Shown: piece after piece, positions 23,273-31,270 of the stretch
Position numbering within the stretch: position 1 is the stretch's first letter
Layout: each line of letters begins with the position of its first letter
From: Hominifimenecus microfluidus
Lineage (GTDB): Bacteria; Bacillota; Clostridia; Lachnospirales; Lachnospiraceae
Reading direction: 5' to 3'
Length of the DNA: 48,586 bases
Assembly (NCBI GenBank): GCA_020687485.1
Contig: JAJEQR010000029.1
Span: 1 to 48,586 of the forward strand
Program-made: the position numbers and the translations under genes
Notes under the pieces: model-generated
The model's database searches: none
Told to the model about the DNA's origin: nothing
What the model saw: the letters and a program-made list of their open reading frames with translations, nothing else

Positions 23273-25180
23273 ATGAAATATCAGAATATCAGGACAGAGA
23301 AAAAGAAAGGCTGCGGCAGAAAGGGGATCAGCCTGCTGATGGCAGGTACCATGGCGGTATCTATGCTTCCGGCTGTTCCCGCGAATGCGGCAGAATTAGC
23401 AGAGCCGACATCTGCAGCAGTGGAACTGGCAGGCAGAGAAAAGGCGGAGTCCGGATCATTGGAGAGTCTGCTGGCAGAGGAGAATGAAACCTCGGATCCG
23501 GCAGTCTCTGCGGAACCGGAGACTACGACAGCCGCAGAGACGACAACTTCTTCCGCAGAGGCTTCTTCTGAGAGCACAGAGGCTCCTTCCACTTCCGGGA
23601 GTACAGCTGCTTCTTCGGAGGCGCCGACAGAGACACAGCCGGTGACCGCAGATCCGTCACAGACACTTCCTGCAGAGACACAGCCCGCGGAGACACAGCC
23701 GAGCGAAACACTCCCGGGCGAGACGACTCCGGCTGAGAGTACAACGGCAGCTCCCGTATTGGTTGTGCAGCAGCCGCCGCTGGATCTTGAAGCGTTGCGG
23801 GCGGCCATGCCTGTCAATCAGTCTTCCATCCGCACCGAGCTGGCATTGAGCGCCTACTCGCTGGTCGGTCAGGTTGGCTATTTCTGGGGAGGCAAGTCCA
23901 CAGTCCTTGGCTGGGATCCTCTCTGGGGAACTGTCATGCAGGTGACAATTGACGGAAGTCAGTCTACCGGAACTTTTCGTTCCTACGGACTGGATTGTAG
24001 CGGTTTTGTCGGATGGGTCTATGTGAATGCCTTCCAGGATCCTTCCATACTGGGAAGCCTCGGCAGCGTGACTTCTGAGCAGTGGGCGAACTCGGATCCG
24101 GTAGACTGGAGCGACGCCATGGTCGGCGACCTTGTATTCCGCCGGATTCCTTCCGCCACCGAGCAGAACCATGTTGGTATTATCGTAGATCGCGATGCAA
24201 ACGGCAATGTCAAGATTGCTCACTGCTCCAGCGGCAGCAACAATGTTATCGTAGAAGAGGGGCAGGCCGGTTTCCCCTATGTGCGCAGACCGCGTCTGAT
24301 GTCCGGTGAGTGCAGCTGCACGACACAGATTGGAAATGTAATTATTCACGATGCATCCTGTAAGGAATATAGCGGAACCAATACAGATGTGAACGCCTCC
24401 GATCCTTTGATCTGGGACACGAAGGAGCAGCTTATTCAGGATCTTGGTTCTATGTTCCCGGATGCGGCTCTGGCAGAAGCAGTCAGCGACGCGTTGTGGG
24501 ATACTTATGCGGAACGCCGCTACAGCAGTGTATGGGAACAGGCGCTCCTGACGAACGGAGCGGATATTTCCTTCGTGAATATGGCACTGGATCTCTTCCG
24601 CGCGCCTCAGGAGAAGCATCTGAATCTGAACACTCTGGGCTATGAGCGCCTGGATGATTTTGTGAAGTCGGCACAGATCGTTGTGAACGCGCAGGGAGAA
24701 TCCGAAGAGGAACGTCTTCTTCGGGAAGCGGAACAGCAGCAGATTCAGGAGCGGATCAATGCCGGTGAGGATATCCAGATGCCGGAATATGATATTCCGG
24801 ATCCGGTTGTGAGCATTCAGGGCATCGAGTATCTGCAGTCCGCGAAGGAGATCAATCTGGAGAATAATCAGATTACGAGTCTGGCTCCGCTGGATTATGA
24901 CACGAATGGTGTTTACCACTGGTCCGTTTACTATGAGGAGAACGGCGTGTGGGTGGAGGATCCTGACGGTGAGCTGCATGAGGCTGGTGAGATCAGTACA
25001 TATTTTGGCGGTGGGCTTCCCGGCACGCGCGAGGCATACGCAACCTATCTCGATCTGAAGAACAATCCGATCGAGGAGATCCCGGAGAACACGCCGGGTC
25101 GTCTGGTGATCTGCAATATTCAGAAAGCGGATGCGGGTGCTGCAGAAACGGAGACTGCTTCTGAAACTGAAGCAAACTAA
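23273..25180 (+). CDS. Secreted NlpC/P60 cell-wall hydrolase with leucine-rich-like C-terminal region
   Basis: The 635-residue exported protein would cleave peptidoglycan stem peptides. A signal peptide (about 1-39, basic start then SLLMAGTMAVSMLPAVPANA) is followed by a long Thr/Ser/Glu/Pro linker (about 55-165) with repeats such as ETQPAETQPSETLPGE. The NlpC/P60 domain (about 180-345) has catalytic Cys242 in GLDCSGFVGW and His300 in NHVGIIVD. The later part contains a single leucine-rich-like segment (VSIQGIEYLQSAKEINLENN) split by an insert, then ends in a Glu/Thr-rich tail. No cell-wall anchor motif is visible. It has its own promoter and terminator. Confidence 0.9.
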   Translation: MKYQNIRTEKKKGCGRKGISLLMAGTMAVSMLPAVPANAAELAEPTSAAVELAGREKAESGSLESLLAEENETSDPAVSAEPETTTAAETTTSSAEASSESTEAPSTSGSTAASSEAPTETQPVTADPSQTLPAETQPAETQPSETLPGETTPAESTTAAPVLVVQQPPLDLEALRAAMPVNQSSIRTELALSAYSLVGQVGYFWGGKSTVLGWDPLWGTVMQVTIDGSQSTGTFRSYGLDCSGFVGWVYVNAFQDPSILGSLGSVTSEQWANSDPVDWSDAMVGDLVFRRIPSATEQNHVGIIVDRDANGNVKIAHCSSGSNNVIVEEGQAGFPYVRRPRLMSGECSCTTQIGNVIIHDASCKEYSGTNTDVNASDPLIWDTKEQLIQDLGSMFPDAALAEAVSDALWDTYAERRYSSVWEQALLTNGADISFVNMALDLFRAPQEKHLNLNTLGYERLDDFVKSAQIVVNAQGESEEERLLREAEQQQIQERINAGEDIQMPEYDIPDPVVSIQGIEYLQSAKEINLENNQITSLAPLDYDTNGVYHWSVYYEENGVWVEDPDGELHEAGEISTYFGGGLPGTREAYATYLDLKNNPIEEIPENTPGRLVICNIQKADAGAAETETASETEAN

Positions 25181-25206
25181 AACGAAGTCTTACACTGGAA
25201 CGATTT

Positions 25207-25270
25207 AAAAGCGGAATTCCAAGAAGTGTTGCATTACAGCAATCTTTTAGTGGGATTCCGCTTTTGTTTT
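25207..25270 (+). terminator. Terminator after the NlpC/P60 gene
   Basis: AAAAGCGGAATTCC (25207-25220) pairs with GGGATTCCGCTTTT (25252-25265), followed by GTTTT. The loop is about 31 bases. The stem is also A-rich on its 5' side, so it could work in both directions. Confidence 0.75.
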
Positions 25271-25437
25271 ATCCTGGCGCAGTTTTTCAGTGGAGGAATA
25301 TTTCCGTAAGAAGAGTAGAGTTATGTGTTAAGTCTATAGCTGGTTATAAGAAAAATAGTACTTCTGAAGAGCTCAGATATATGGTAGAATGATAATTAAA
25401 GTCGGAGTAGACTGCTCACAGAAAGGAAAAAAATGAT

Positions 25438-26364
25438 ATGTCAGCATTAACGGTATCAGCAGAAGATGAAAAAAAGTTAAAAGGTCAGGGGTTTCTTAAC
25501 AATAAAGGTACAGATAATTTCTCGGCTCGTGTAATCACAATAAACGGCAAAGTGACGGCCGAGCAGATGCGTCACGTAGCGGAAGCCGCGGAAAAATTCG
25601 GCAACGGCATCGTTACCTTCACGACGCGTCTTACCATGGAAGTGCAGGGCATTCCCTATGAGAATATAGAGGACTTCAAGGCCTTCCTGGCAGAGAAAGG
25701 CATGACGACCGGCGGAACAGGCAAGAAGGTTCGCCCGGTGGTAAGCTGTAAGGGAACCACCTGCCATTTCGGATTGATCGATACCTTCGATCTCTCAGAA
25801 GAAATCCATCATCGCTTCTATGAAGGATACCGCAGCGTTGTACTGCCGCATAAGTTTAAGATCGCGGTAGGCGGATGTCCGAACAACTGTGTAAAGCCGG
25901 ATCTGAACGATATCGGTATTATTGGACAGTGCGTTCCCACTGTCGATAAGGAAAAATGCCGTGGGTGTAAGAAATGTGCCGTTATGGCAGCGTGTCCGGT
26001 GCATGCCAATGCCGTAACGGATGGAAAGATGGAATTTGATCGCGAGCGCTGTAAGCAGTGCGGCCGCTGCGTAGGCAAGTGTTACTTCGACGCGGTTACA
26101 GTGGAAAAGCGCGGCTATAAGGTATATGTCGGTGGCCGCTGGGGCAAGGATGTGGCGCAGGGCAGAGCTCTTGGCCGGATCTTTACGGAGAAGGAAGAAG
26201 TTCTGGCGATTGTTGAGAAAGCCATTCTTCTCTTCCGCGAGCAGGGAAAGGACGGGGAGCGTTTCTCCCAGACCGTCGAGCGGATCGGTTTTGAAAATGT
26301 GGAAGCACAGCTCTTTGGCGATGAGATCTTATCCAGAAAAAAGCAGATTCTCAGTGACAATTAA
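25438..26364 (+). CDS. Siroheme-type sulfite/nitrite reductase-like protein with ferredoxin domain
   Basis: The 308-residue cytoplasmic redox protein has an N-terminal ferredoxin-like half-domain (about 5-75). A siroheme-Fe4S4 core follows with Cys104, Cys109, Cys147 and Cys151 (SCKGTTCHFG and AVGGCPNNCVKPDLND). A two-cluster ferredoxin domain (about 175-225) has CRGCKKCAVMAACPVHA and CKQCGRCVGKC. The architecture is that of small single-subunit dissimilatory-type or Asr-like sulfite reductases. The first cysteine pair is CX4C, one residue shorter than the usual CX5C, so catalysis is uncertain. No electron-transfer partner lies beside it. The start is ATG 25438 behind GAAAGGAAAAA. Confidence 0.8.
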   Translation: MSALTVSAEDEKKLKGQGFLNNKGTDNFSARVITINGKVTAEQMRHVAEAAEKFGNGIVTFTTRLTMEVQGIPYENIEDFKAFLAEKGMTTGGTGKKVRPVVSCKGTTCHFGLIDTFDLSEEIHHRFYEGYRSVVLPHKFKIAVGGCPNNCVKPDLNDIGIIGQCVPTVDKEKCRGCKKCAVMAACPVHANAVTDGKMEFDRERCKQCGRCVGKCYFDAVTVEKRGYKVYVGGRWGKDVAQGRALGRIFTEKEEVLAIVEKAILLFREQGKDGERFSQTVERIGFENVEAQLFGDEILSRKKQILSDN

Positions 26365-26406
26365 CGGACGATTTGCAACAACAGTTCACAAAAAGAACAC
26401 ATTTGG

Positions 26407-26435
26407 TTGCATCCTCGCACAAGAAATGGTAGAAT
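26407..26435 (+). promoter_or_regulatory. Promoter of the polysaccharide deacetylase gene
   Basis: TTGCAT (26407-26412), 17-base spacer, TAGAAT (26430-26435) preceded by ATGG. A nearly identical ATGGTAGAAT occurs at 25381-25390 before the reductase gene. Confidence 0.65.
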
Positions 26436-26485
26436 AAAAAAGTCTGTATATTTACAGATATATTGACTTATGAAGGAGATGCAAC

Positions 26486-27973
26486 ATGAACGAACAGGAC
26501 AGGGGAAGACGTCCTTCCGGGGGACGGTCGATGACAGAACGTGAGCGTCGCCTGCGCGAGATTCGGAGAAAGAAGAGAAGACAGAGAGCAATTCGCAACC
26601 GGATTATTTTCGGAGTGGTACTGCTGATTCTTTTGATTCTGATTGTACTTGCCGTGAAGGCAATTGCCGGAGCAATCGGCGGTTCCGGAAGCAATGCGGC
26701 GAATACAACACCGGCTGCAGATATATCGTCATCGACTGCGGATGAAACATCGGCGGCGAAGGAGACATCGGCGGCGGAGGAGACCACTCAGGCAGCGTCG
26801 GATCTGCTGTCCCAGGCGCAGCTGCTGGCGGCATCCTACGATTATGATGGAGCGATTGCGCTGTCCCAGACGATTCCCGGCTATGAATCGGATGCGCAGG
26901 TGACAGCGGCGATTGCCGAATGGGAGCAGACGAAGACCACGTTGGTGGAAGTGGATATCGAGACGATTCCGCATGTATTCTACCATTCACTGATTGTAGA
27001 TCCGAGCAAGGCTTTCCATAATGATGAAGCGCGCGCTACGGATTACAACCAGGTTATGACGACAGTGGATGAGTTTAACAAGATTACACAGGAGATGTAT
27101 AACCGGGGCTATGTTCTGGTAAAGATTCATGATATGGCGCAGAATGTGGACGGAACCATGCAGAAAGGGAAGATTCTTCTGCCGGCGGACAAGAAACCGT
27201 TCGTGCTTTCCATTGATGATGTTTCTTACTATGAATATATGACCGGCGACGGTTTTGCCACGAAGATTGTGATTGGTGACGACGGATATCCGACCTGTGA
27301 GATGCAGATGGATGATGGCTCTGTACAGACCGGCGGTTTTGATGTAGTGCCGCTGCTGGAGGCTTTTATTAAGGAACACCCGGATTTCTCGTATAAGGGT
27401 GCGCGCGGAATCATTGCGCTGACCGGCTACGACGGAATCCTTGGCTATCGTACGGCTCCCAAGTATGGTGATCCTTCCACACCCGAATACCAGGCGAACG
27501 ACTGGTATAAGGATATTAATGTGGAACAGGAGCGCGCGGACGCGACAGCGGTGGTTGCCCGGATGAAGGAGGTCGGCTGGGAATTTGCGACGCACAGCTG
27601 GGGCCACAAGGACATGGGAGAAGCATCCTATGACAACATGGTAGCCGATATGGAAAAATGGCTGGATCAGGTGAATCCTCTTCTGGGCGGTGATACGGAT
27701 ATTGTAATCTTCCCGAAAGGAACGGATATCGGCAGCTGGAGAGGCTATGACGACAATGACAAGTTTGAGTACCTGAAGTCGGTGGGATTTGATTATTACT
27801 GCAACGTGGATGCCAATCAGCCCTGGGTACAGTTCGATTCCCGGTATCTGCGTCAGGCTCGCATTAACTTCGATGGCTATGAGATGTATTACTGCCAGGA
27901 TAAGCTGGCGCCCTTTTTTGATGCGGACAGTGTATTTGACAGCTCACGTCCGACACCTGTGAAGAAGATGTAG
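26486..27973 (+). CDS. Membrane-anchored polysaccharide deacetylase (NodB homology)
   Basis: The 495-residue protein probably deacetylates cell-wall glycan. It has a very basic cytoplasmic start (about 1-35), one membrane helix (about 35-57), and an Ala/Glu/Thr/Ser linker. A short helical region (about 105-150) is followed by a NodB-type domain from about residue 155. Motif 1 is FVLSIDDVSYY (the Asp pair), and motif 2 is FATHSWGHKDMG with the metal His-x3-His. The segment between motifs 1 and 2 is longer than usual (about 120 residues). The C-terminus is IFPKGTDIGSW and YYCQDKLAPFFD. A helix followed by an outside domain fits lateral surface modification enzymes. Confidence 0.88.
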   Translation: MNEQDRGRRPSGGRSMTERERRLREIRRKKRRQRAIRNRIIFGVVLLILLILIVLAVKAIAGAIGGSGSNAANTTPAADISSSTADETSAAKETSAAEETTQAASDLLSQAQLLAASYDYDGAIALSQTIPGYESDAQVTAAIAEWEQTKTTLVEVDIETIPHVFYHSLIVDPSKAFHNDEARATDYNQVMTTVDEFNKITQEMYNRGYVLVKIHDMAQNVDGTMQKGKILLPADKKPFVLSIDDVSYYEYMTGDGFATKIVIGDDGYPTCEMQMDDGSVQTGGFDVVPLLEAFIKEHPDFSYKGARGIIALTGYDGILGYRTAPKYGDPSTPEYQANDWYKDINVEQERADATAVVARMKEVGWEFATHSWGHKDMGEASYDNMVADMEKWLDQVNPLLGGDTDIVIFPKGTDIGSWRGYDDNDKFEYLKSVGFDYYCNVDANQPWVQFDSRYLRQARINFDGYEMYYCQDKLAPFFDADSVFDSSRPTPVKKM

Positions 27974-28093
27974 CATACGTCTCGCCAGGGTGTCCGACAG
28001 AGATTATTGCCGAAGAAAATATGTGAAAGAAGTTTTTTTGATGATAAAAAGAAATATTTTGCAGGATTGGTCAGAAAAACATCAAAATATGAT

Positions 28094-28122
28094 TTTACTT
28101 TGAAACATATGTCTGTTATAAT
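28094..28122 (+). promoter_or_regulatory. Possible nfnAB promoter
   Basis: A perfect TATAAT (28117-28122) with a weak TTTACT -35 (28094-28099) and 17-base spacer. The leader holds a direct repeat of TGCCGGCA (28140-28160) and a GCTTCC/GGAAGC hairpin before nfnA. Confidence 0.5.
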
Positions 28123-28214
28123 ATAAACGATGAACATTGTGCCGGCAGGTTGCCGGCATATGTATTGCTTCCCGGAGGAAGCAGTACAAATATACAAAGA
28201 AAGGTATGGCGAAC

Positions 28215-29057
28215 ATGTACAAGATTGTAAGACGAGCTGAGCTCAACCCGACAGTCACTCTGCTGGACATCGAGGCCCCTCATGTGGCCCGCAAGGCAGA
28301 ACCCGGTCAGTTTATTATTCTTCGCGTAGACGAAGATGGAGAGAGAATCCCTCTGACAATCGCTGACTTCAACCGCGAGACCGGTGTTGTTACCATTATT
28401 TTCCAGATCGTTGGATCCACGACGGAGAAGCTGAACCACAAGATGGAAGGCGACTTTATCCAGGATTTCGTAGGCCCGCTTGGCACTCCCACGCACACGG
28501 AAGGTCTGAAGAAGGTTGCAATCGTAGGCGGCGGCGTAGGCTGTGCGATTGCTTACCCGATCGCCAAGAAGCTTCACAATCTTGGATGTGAAGTACATAC
28601 CATCGTTGGCTTCCGCAGTAAGGATATTGTAATTCTGGAGGATGAGTTCAAGGCTGTCAGCGATAAGATGGTAATGATGACCGATGACGGTACCTACGGT
28701 ACCAAGGGTCTGGTAACGGCAGGTCTGGAGGAACTGATTCTGGCAGGCGAGAAGTACGATGAAGTTATCGCAATCGGACCGGTTATCATGATGAAGTTTG
28801 TATGTCAGGTTACGAAGAAGTACGATATCAAGACTGTGATCTCCATGAACCCGATCATGATCGATGGTACCGGCATGTGCGGCGGATGTCGTCTTACGGT
28901 AGGCGGCGAGACCAAGTTTGCATGTGTGGATGGTCCTGATTTTGACGGACATCAGGTTGATTTCGCAGAGGCTATGTCTCGCGGAACCATGTATAAGCCC
29001 TTCGAGCGTCACAAATACGAAGAAACCTGTAATCTGTTCAAGAAGGAGGAGAAGTAA
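28215..29057 (+). CDS. nfnA: NADH-dependent reduced ferredoxin:NADP+ oxidoreductase subunit A
   Basis: NfnA is the FAD and [2Fe-2S] subunit of the bifurcating transhydrogenase that couples NADH, reduced ferredoxin and NADP+. The 280-residue protein begins MYKIVRRAEL, with an FAD domain (PGQFIILRVD, IPLTIADF), an NAD domain (VAIVGGGVGCAIAYPIAKKL) and a C-terminal cysteine cluster (GTGMCGGCRLTV and FACVDGPDF). ATG 28215 is chosen because GAAAGG lies 10 bases upstream and family members begin at this Met; ATG 28206 is almost on top of the binding site. It is 2 bases ahead of nfnB. The same fold is used in other flavin reductases, but the pair is diagnostic. Confidence 0.92.
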   Translation: MYKIVRRAELNPTVTLLDIEAPHVARKAEPGQFIILRVDEDGERIPLTIADFNRETGVVTIIFQIVGSTTEKLNHKMEGDFIQDFVGPLGTPTHTEGLKKVAIVGGGVGCAIAYPIAKKLHNLGCEVHTIVGFRSKDIVILEDEFKAVSDKMVMMTDDGTYGTKGLVTAGLEELILAGEKYDEVIAIGPVIMMKFVCQVTKKYDIKTVISMNPIMIDGTGMCGGCRLTVGGETKFACVDGPDFDGHQVDFAEAMSRGTMYKPFERHKYEETCNLFKKEEK

Positions 29058-29059
29058 TC

Positions 29060-30454
29060 ATGGCAAACATGTCTTTAGTTAAGAACCCCATGCCGGAGCA
29101 GGATCCCAACGTAAGAAATAAGAACTTCAAGGAAGTTGCTCTTGGCTATACGAAGGAACAGGCCATCGACGAGGCGACCCGCTGTCTGAACTGTAAGGCA
29201 ATGCCCTGCATAAAGGGATGCCCGGTACAGATTCATATTCCTGAGTTCATTCAGAAGGTAGCGGAGGGCGAATTCGAGGAAGCATACAAGATTATTACGA
29301 AGAGCAGTTCTCTTCCCGCTGTTTGTGGTCGTGTGTGCCCGCAGGAGAATCAGTGTGAGAAGTACTGTGTACGCGGCAAGAAGGGCGAGCCGGTAGGTAT
29401 CGGCCGTCTGGAGCGTTTCGTAGCGGATTATCATAATGCAAACAGCACTGAGGCACCGGTGAAGCCGGAGCCGAACGGACATAAGGTGGCAGTTGTCGGC
29501 GCCGGCCCTGCCGGACTGACCTGTGCCGGTGATCTGGCAAAGCAGGGATACGATGTTACGATCTATGAAGCACTGCATCTGGCCGGCGGCGTTCTGGTAT
29601 ACGGTATTCCGGAGTTCCGTCTTCCCAAGGCAATTGTTCAGAAGGAAGTGGATACTCTGAAGGCTCTCGGCGTTAAGGTTGAGACCAACATGGTTGTCGG
29701 CCGCTCCATCTCTGTGGACGAGCTGATGGAAGAGGAAGGCTTCGAGGCTGTATTTATCGGCTCCGGCGCGGGTCTTCCCAGCTTCATGAAGATTCCTGGC
29801 GAGAACCTGAAGGCAGTATACTCTGCGAATGAATTCCTGACCCGTGTGAACCTGATGAAGGCTTACCGTGAGGATGCGGATACTCCAATCATGCACGCGA
29901 ACAAGGTAGCTGTAGTCGGCGGCGGCAACGTTGCAATGGACGCTGCACGTTCCGCACTTCGCCTGGGTGCGGAGAAGGTATATATCGTATACCGCCGTTC
30001 CGAGGCAGAGCTTCCGGCCCGTGCGGAGGAAGTTCACCACGCGAAGGAGGAAGGCATCGACTTCCAGCTGCTGACCGCTCCGACCGAGATCCTTGGCAAC
30101 GAGGAAGGCTTTGTAAAGGGCATGAAGTGCGTTCGTATGGAGCTGGGCGAAGCAGATGCTTCCGGCCGTCGTCGTCCTGTAGTGATCGAGGGCTCCGAGT
30201 TCGAACTGGATGTTGACTGTGTGATCATGGCGATTGGTACTTCTCCGAACCCGCTGATCCGCAATACGACGGAAGGCCTTGAGACCAACAGCCATGGTTG
30301 CATTGTGACGAATGGTGAAGATGGTCTGACCAGCCGCACGGGTGTATACGCTGGCGGCGATGCTGTTACCGGCGCAGCTACGGTTATCCTGGCAATGGGA
30401 GCCGGCAAATCGGCAGCAGCAGCGATCGACAAGTACATCAAGGAAGGAAAGTAA
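29060..30454 (+). CDS. nfnB: NADH-dependent reduced ferredoxin:NADP+ oxidoreductase subunit B
   Basis: NfnB carries two [4Fe-4S] clusters, the bifurcating FAD and the NADPH site. The 464-residue protein resembles the glutamate synthase small chain. Its N-terminal cluster motifs are CLNCKAMPCIKGCPV and CGRVCPQENQCEKYCV. An FAD motif, VAVVGAGPAGLTCAGDLAKQ, follows, with VYGIPEFRLPK, the NADPH motif VAVVGGGNVAMDAARSALRL and the closing TGVYAGGDAVTGAATVILAM. No large glutamate synthase subunit lies nearby and nfnA is adjacent, so NfnB is a better name than GltD. Confidence 0.93.
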   Translation: MANMSLVKNPMPEQDPNVRNKNFKEVALGYTKEQAIDEATRCLNCKAMPCIKGCPVQIHIPEFIQKVAEGEFEEAYKIITKSSSLPAVCGRVCPQENQCEKYCVRGKKGEPVGIGRLERFVADYHNANSTEAPVKPEPNGHKVAVVGAGPAGLTCAGDLAKQGYDVTIYEALHLAGGVLVYGIPEFRLPKAIVQKEVDTLKALGVKVETNMVVGRSISVDELMEEEGFEAVFIGSGAGLPSFMKIPGENLKAVYSANEFLTRVNLMKAYREDADTPIMHANKVAVVGGGNVAMDAARSALRLGAEKVYIVYRRSEAELPARAEEVHHAKEEGIDFQLLTAPTEILGNEEGFVKGMKCVRMELGEADASGRRRPVVIEGSEFELDVDCVIMAIGTSPNPLIRNTTEGLETNSHGCIVTNGEDGLTSRTGVYAGGDAVTGAATVILAMGAGKSAAAAIDKYIKEGK

Positions 30455-30520
30455 AAGCGAACCGAACGGCTGAAAGCTTTTCAGCACGTAACTTTCTGAT
30501 CCGATAAAAAGTGAAATAGA

Positions 30521-30577
30521 GAAAAGCTGTGGGGCAGGAAGAACCGTGAGTGGACTGCTTCATGGCTTTTCTTTTTT
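30521..30577 (+). terminator. Probable terminator after nfnAB
   Basis: GAAAAGC (30521-30527) pairs with GCTTTTC (30565-30571), with GGCAG/CTGC inside, followed by six T (30572-30577). The stem is interrupted. Confidence 0.55.
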
Positions 30578-30632
30578 GTATCCTTATGGTACAATGACTG
30601 TAAAATTTCCGGATGAGAAAAGGGGGCTGCAT

Positions 30633-31193
30633 ATGAATCACGTAATGGAATATCTGAATCAGATAACTGCGAGTTCATTCAGCATTTTTGGGATGATTTT
30701 CCTTGGACTGGCATTGCTGAATTGTTTCCTGGGCTATCGTCTGAAAAAATTGTGGATTAGTATGATCGGCTTTCTGCTTGGAATAGCGATTGGAGCAGGA
30801 ATCACAGCCCTGTTTTCTGAGAATAAGACGGTGATTCTGGCTGCAGGTCTGGTAGTTGGTATCCTGGTGGCTCTGCTTTCATTCCGTCTGTATTTGATAG
30901 GAGTGTTCTTCTATGCGGTACTTTCCGCTTACCCGCTGATCGCCGGCCTGATCGGTAAGGAGCTGTGGTGGGAGATTGCGCTCTCTGTAATCGCAGCGCT
31001 TTTGATCGGGCTTCTCGCTGTAAATTTTGTTCGCCCGGTTCTGATTATTGTGAGTGCAGTCGGAGGTGGTATGCAGGTGTCACAGATTATCATGGGATGG
31101 ATTGCGATGGAGAATCTCTGGGGACTGTACGGTGTTGCCGCTGGTTTGGCGCTTCTCGGGATGCTGGTGCAGTTTAGATCTTCGAAGGAGTAA
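30633..31193 (+). CDS. TMEM198/DUF4203-like multi-pass membrane protein
   Basis: The 186-residue integral membrane protein has about seven hydrophobic helices: SFSIFGMIFLGLALLNCFLG, ISMIGFLLGIAIGAGITALF, VILAAGLVVGILVALLSF, LYLIGVFFYAVLSAYPLIAG, EIALSVIAALLIGLLAVNF, VLIIVSAVGGGMQVSQIIMG and LYGVAAGLALLGMLVQF. Pattern and length resemble bacterial TMEM198 homologues of unknown function. ATG 30633 is used because AGGGGG lies at 30620-30625. The frame extends upstream into the terminator of nfnAB, which is not expected to be translated. larC follows 77 bases later. Confidence 0.75.
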   Translation: MNHVMEYLNQITASSFSIFGMIFLGLALLNCFLGYRLKKLWISMIGFLLGIAIGAGITALFSENKTVILAAGLVVGILVALLSFRLYLIGVFFYAVLSAYPLIAGLIGKELWWEIALSVIAALLIGLLAVNFVRPVLIIVSAVGGGMQVSQIIMGWIAMENLWGLYGVAAGLALLGMLVQFRSSKE

Positions 31194-31270
31194 AAAAGAA
31201 AAAGAAAAGCGATCCGAAACAGGAATATGGAATCACATACAGAAAATTTATGGGAAGGAATATTTGAAAT

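Noticed and set aside
23657-24979. 440-codon minus-strand open frame across the NlpC/P60 gene
   Set aside because: It is opposite a secreted protein with signal peptide and catalytic motifs; the antisense translation has no structure.
29060-30454. Glutamate synthase small subunit (gltD)
   Set aside because: The fold is shared, but nfnA is adjacent and no gltB-like large subunit is present, so the bifurcating NfnB is the better call.
29075-30487. 470-codon minus-strand open frame across nfnB
   Set aside because: It is a shadow of strong codon bias in nfnB. The product has no recognisable motif and would read through a gene of certain identity.
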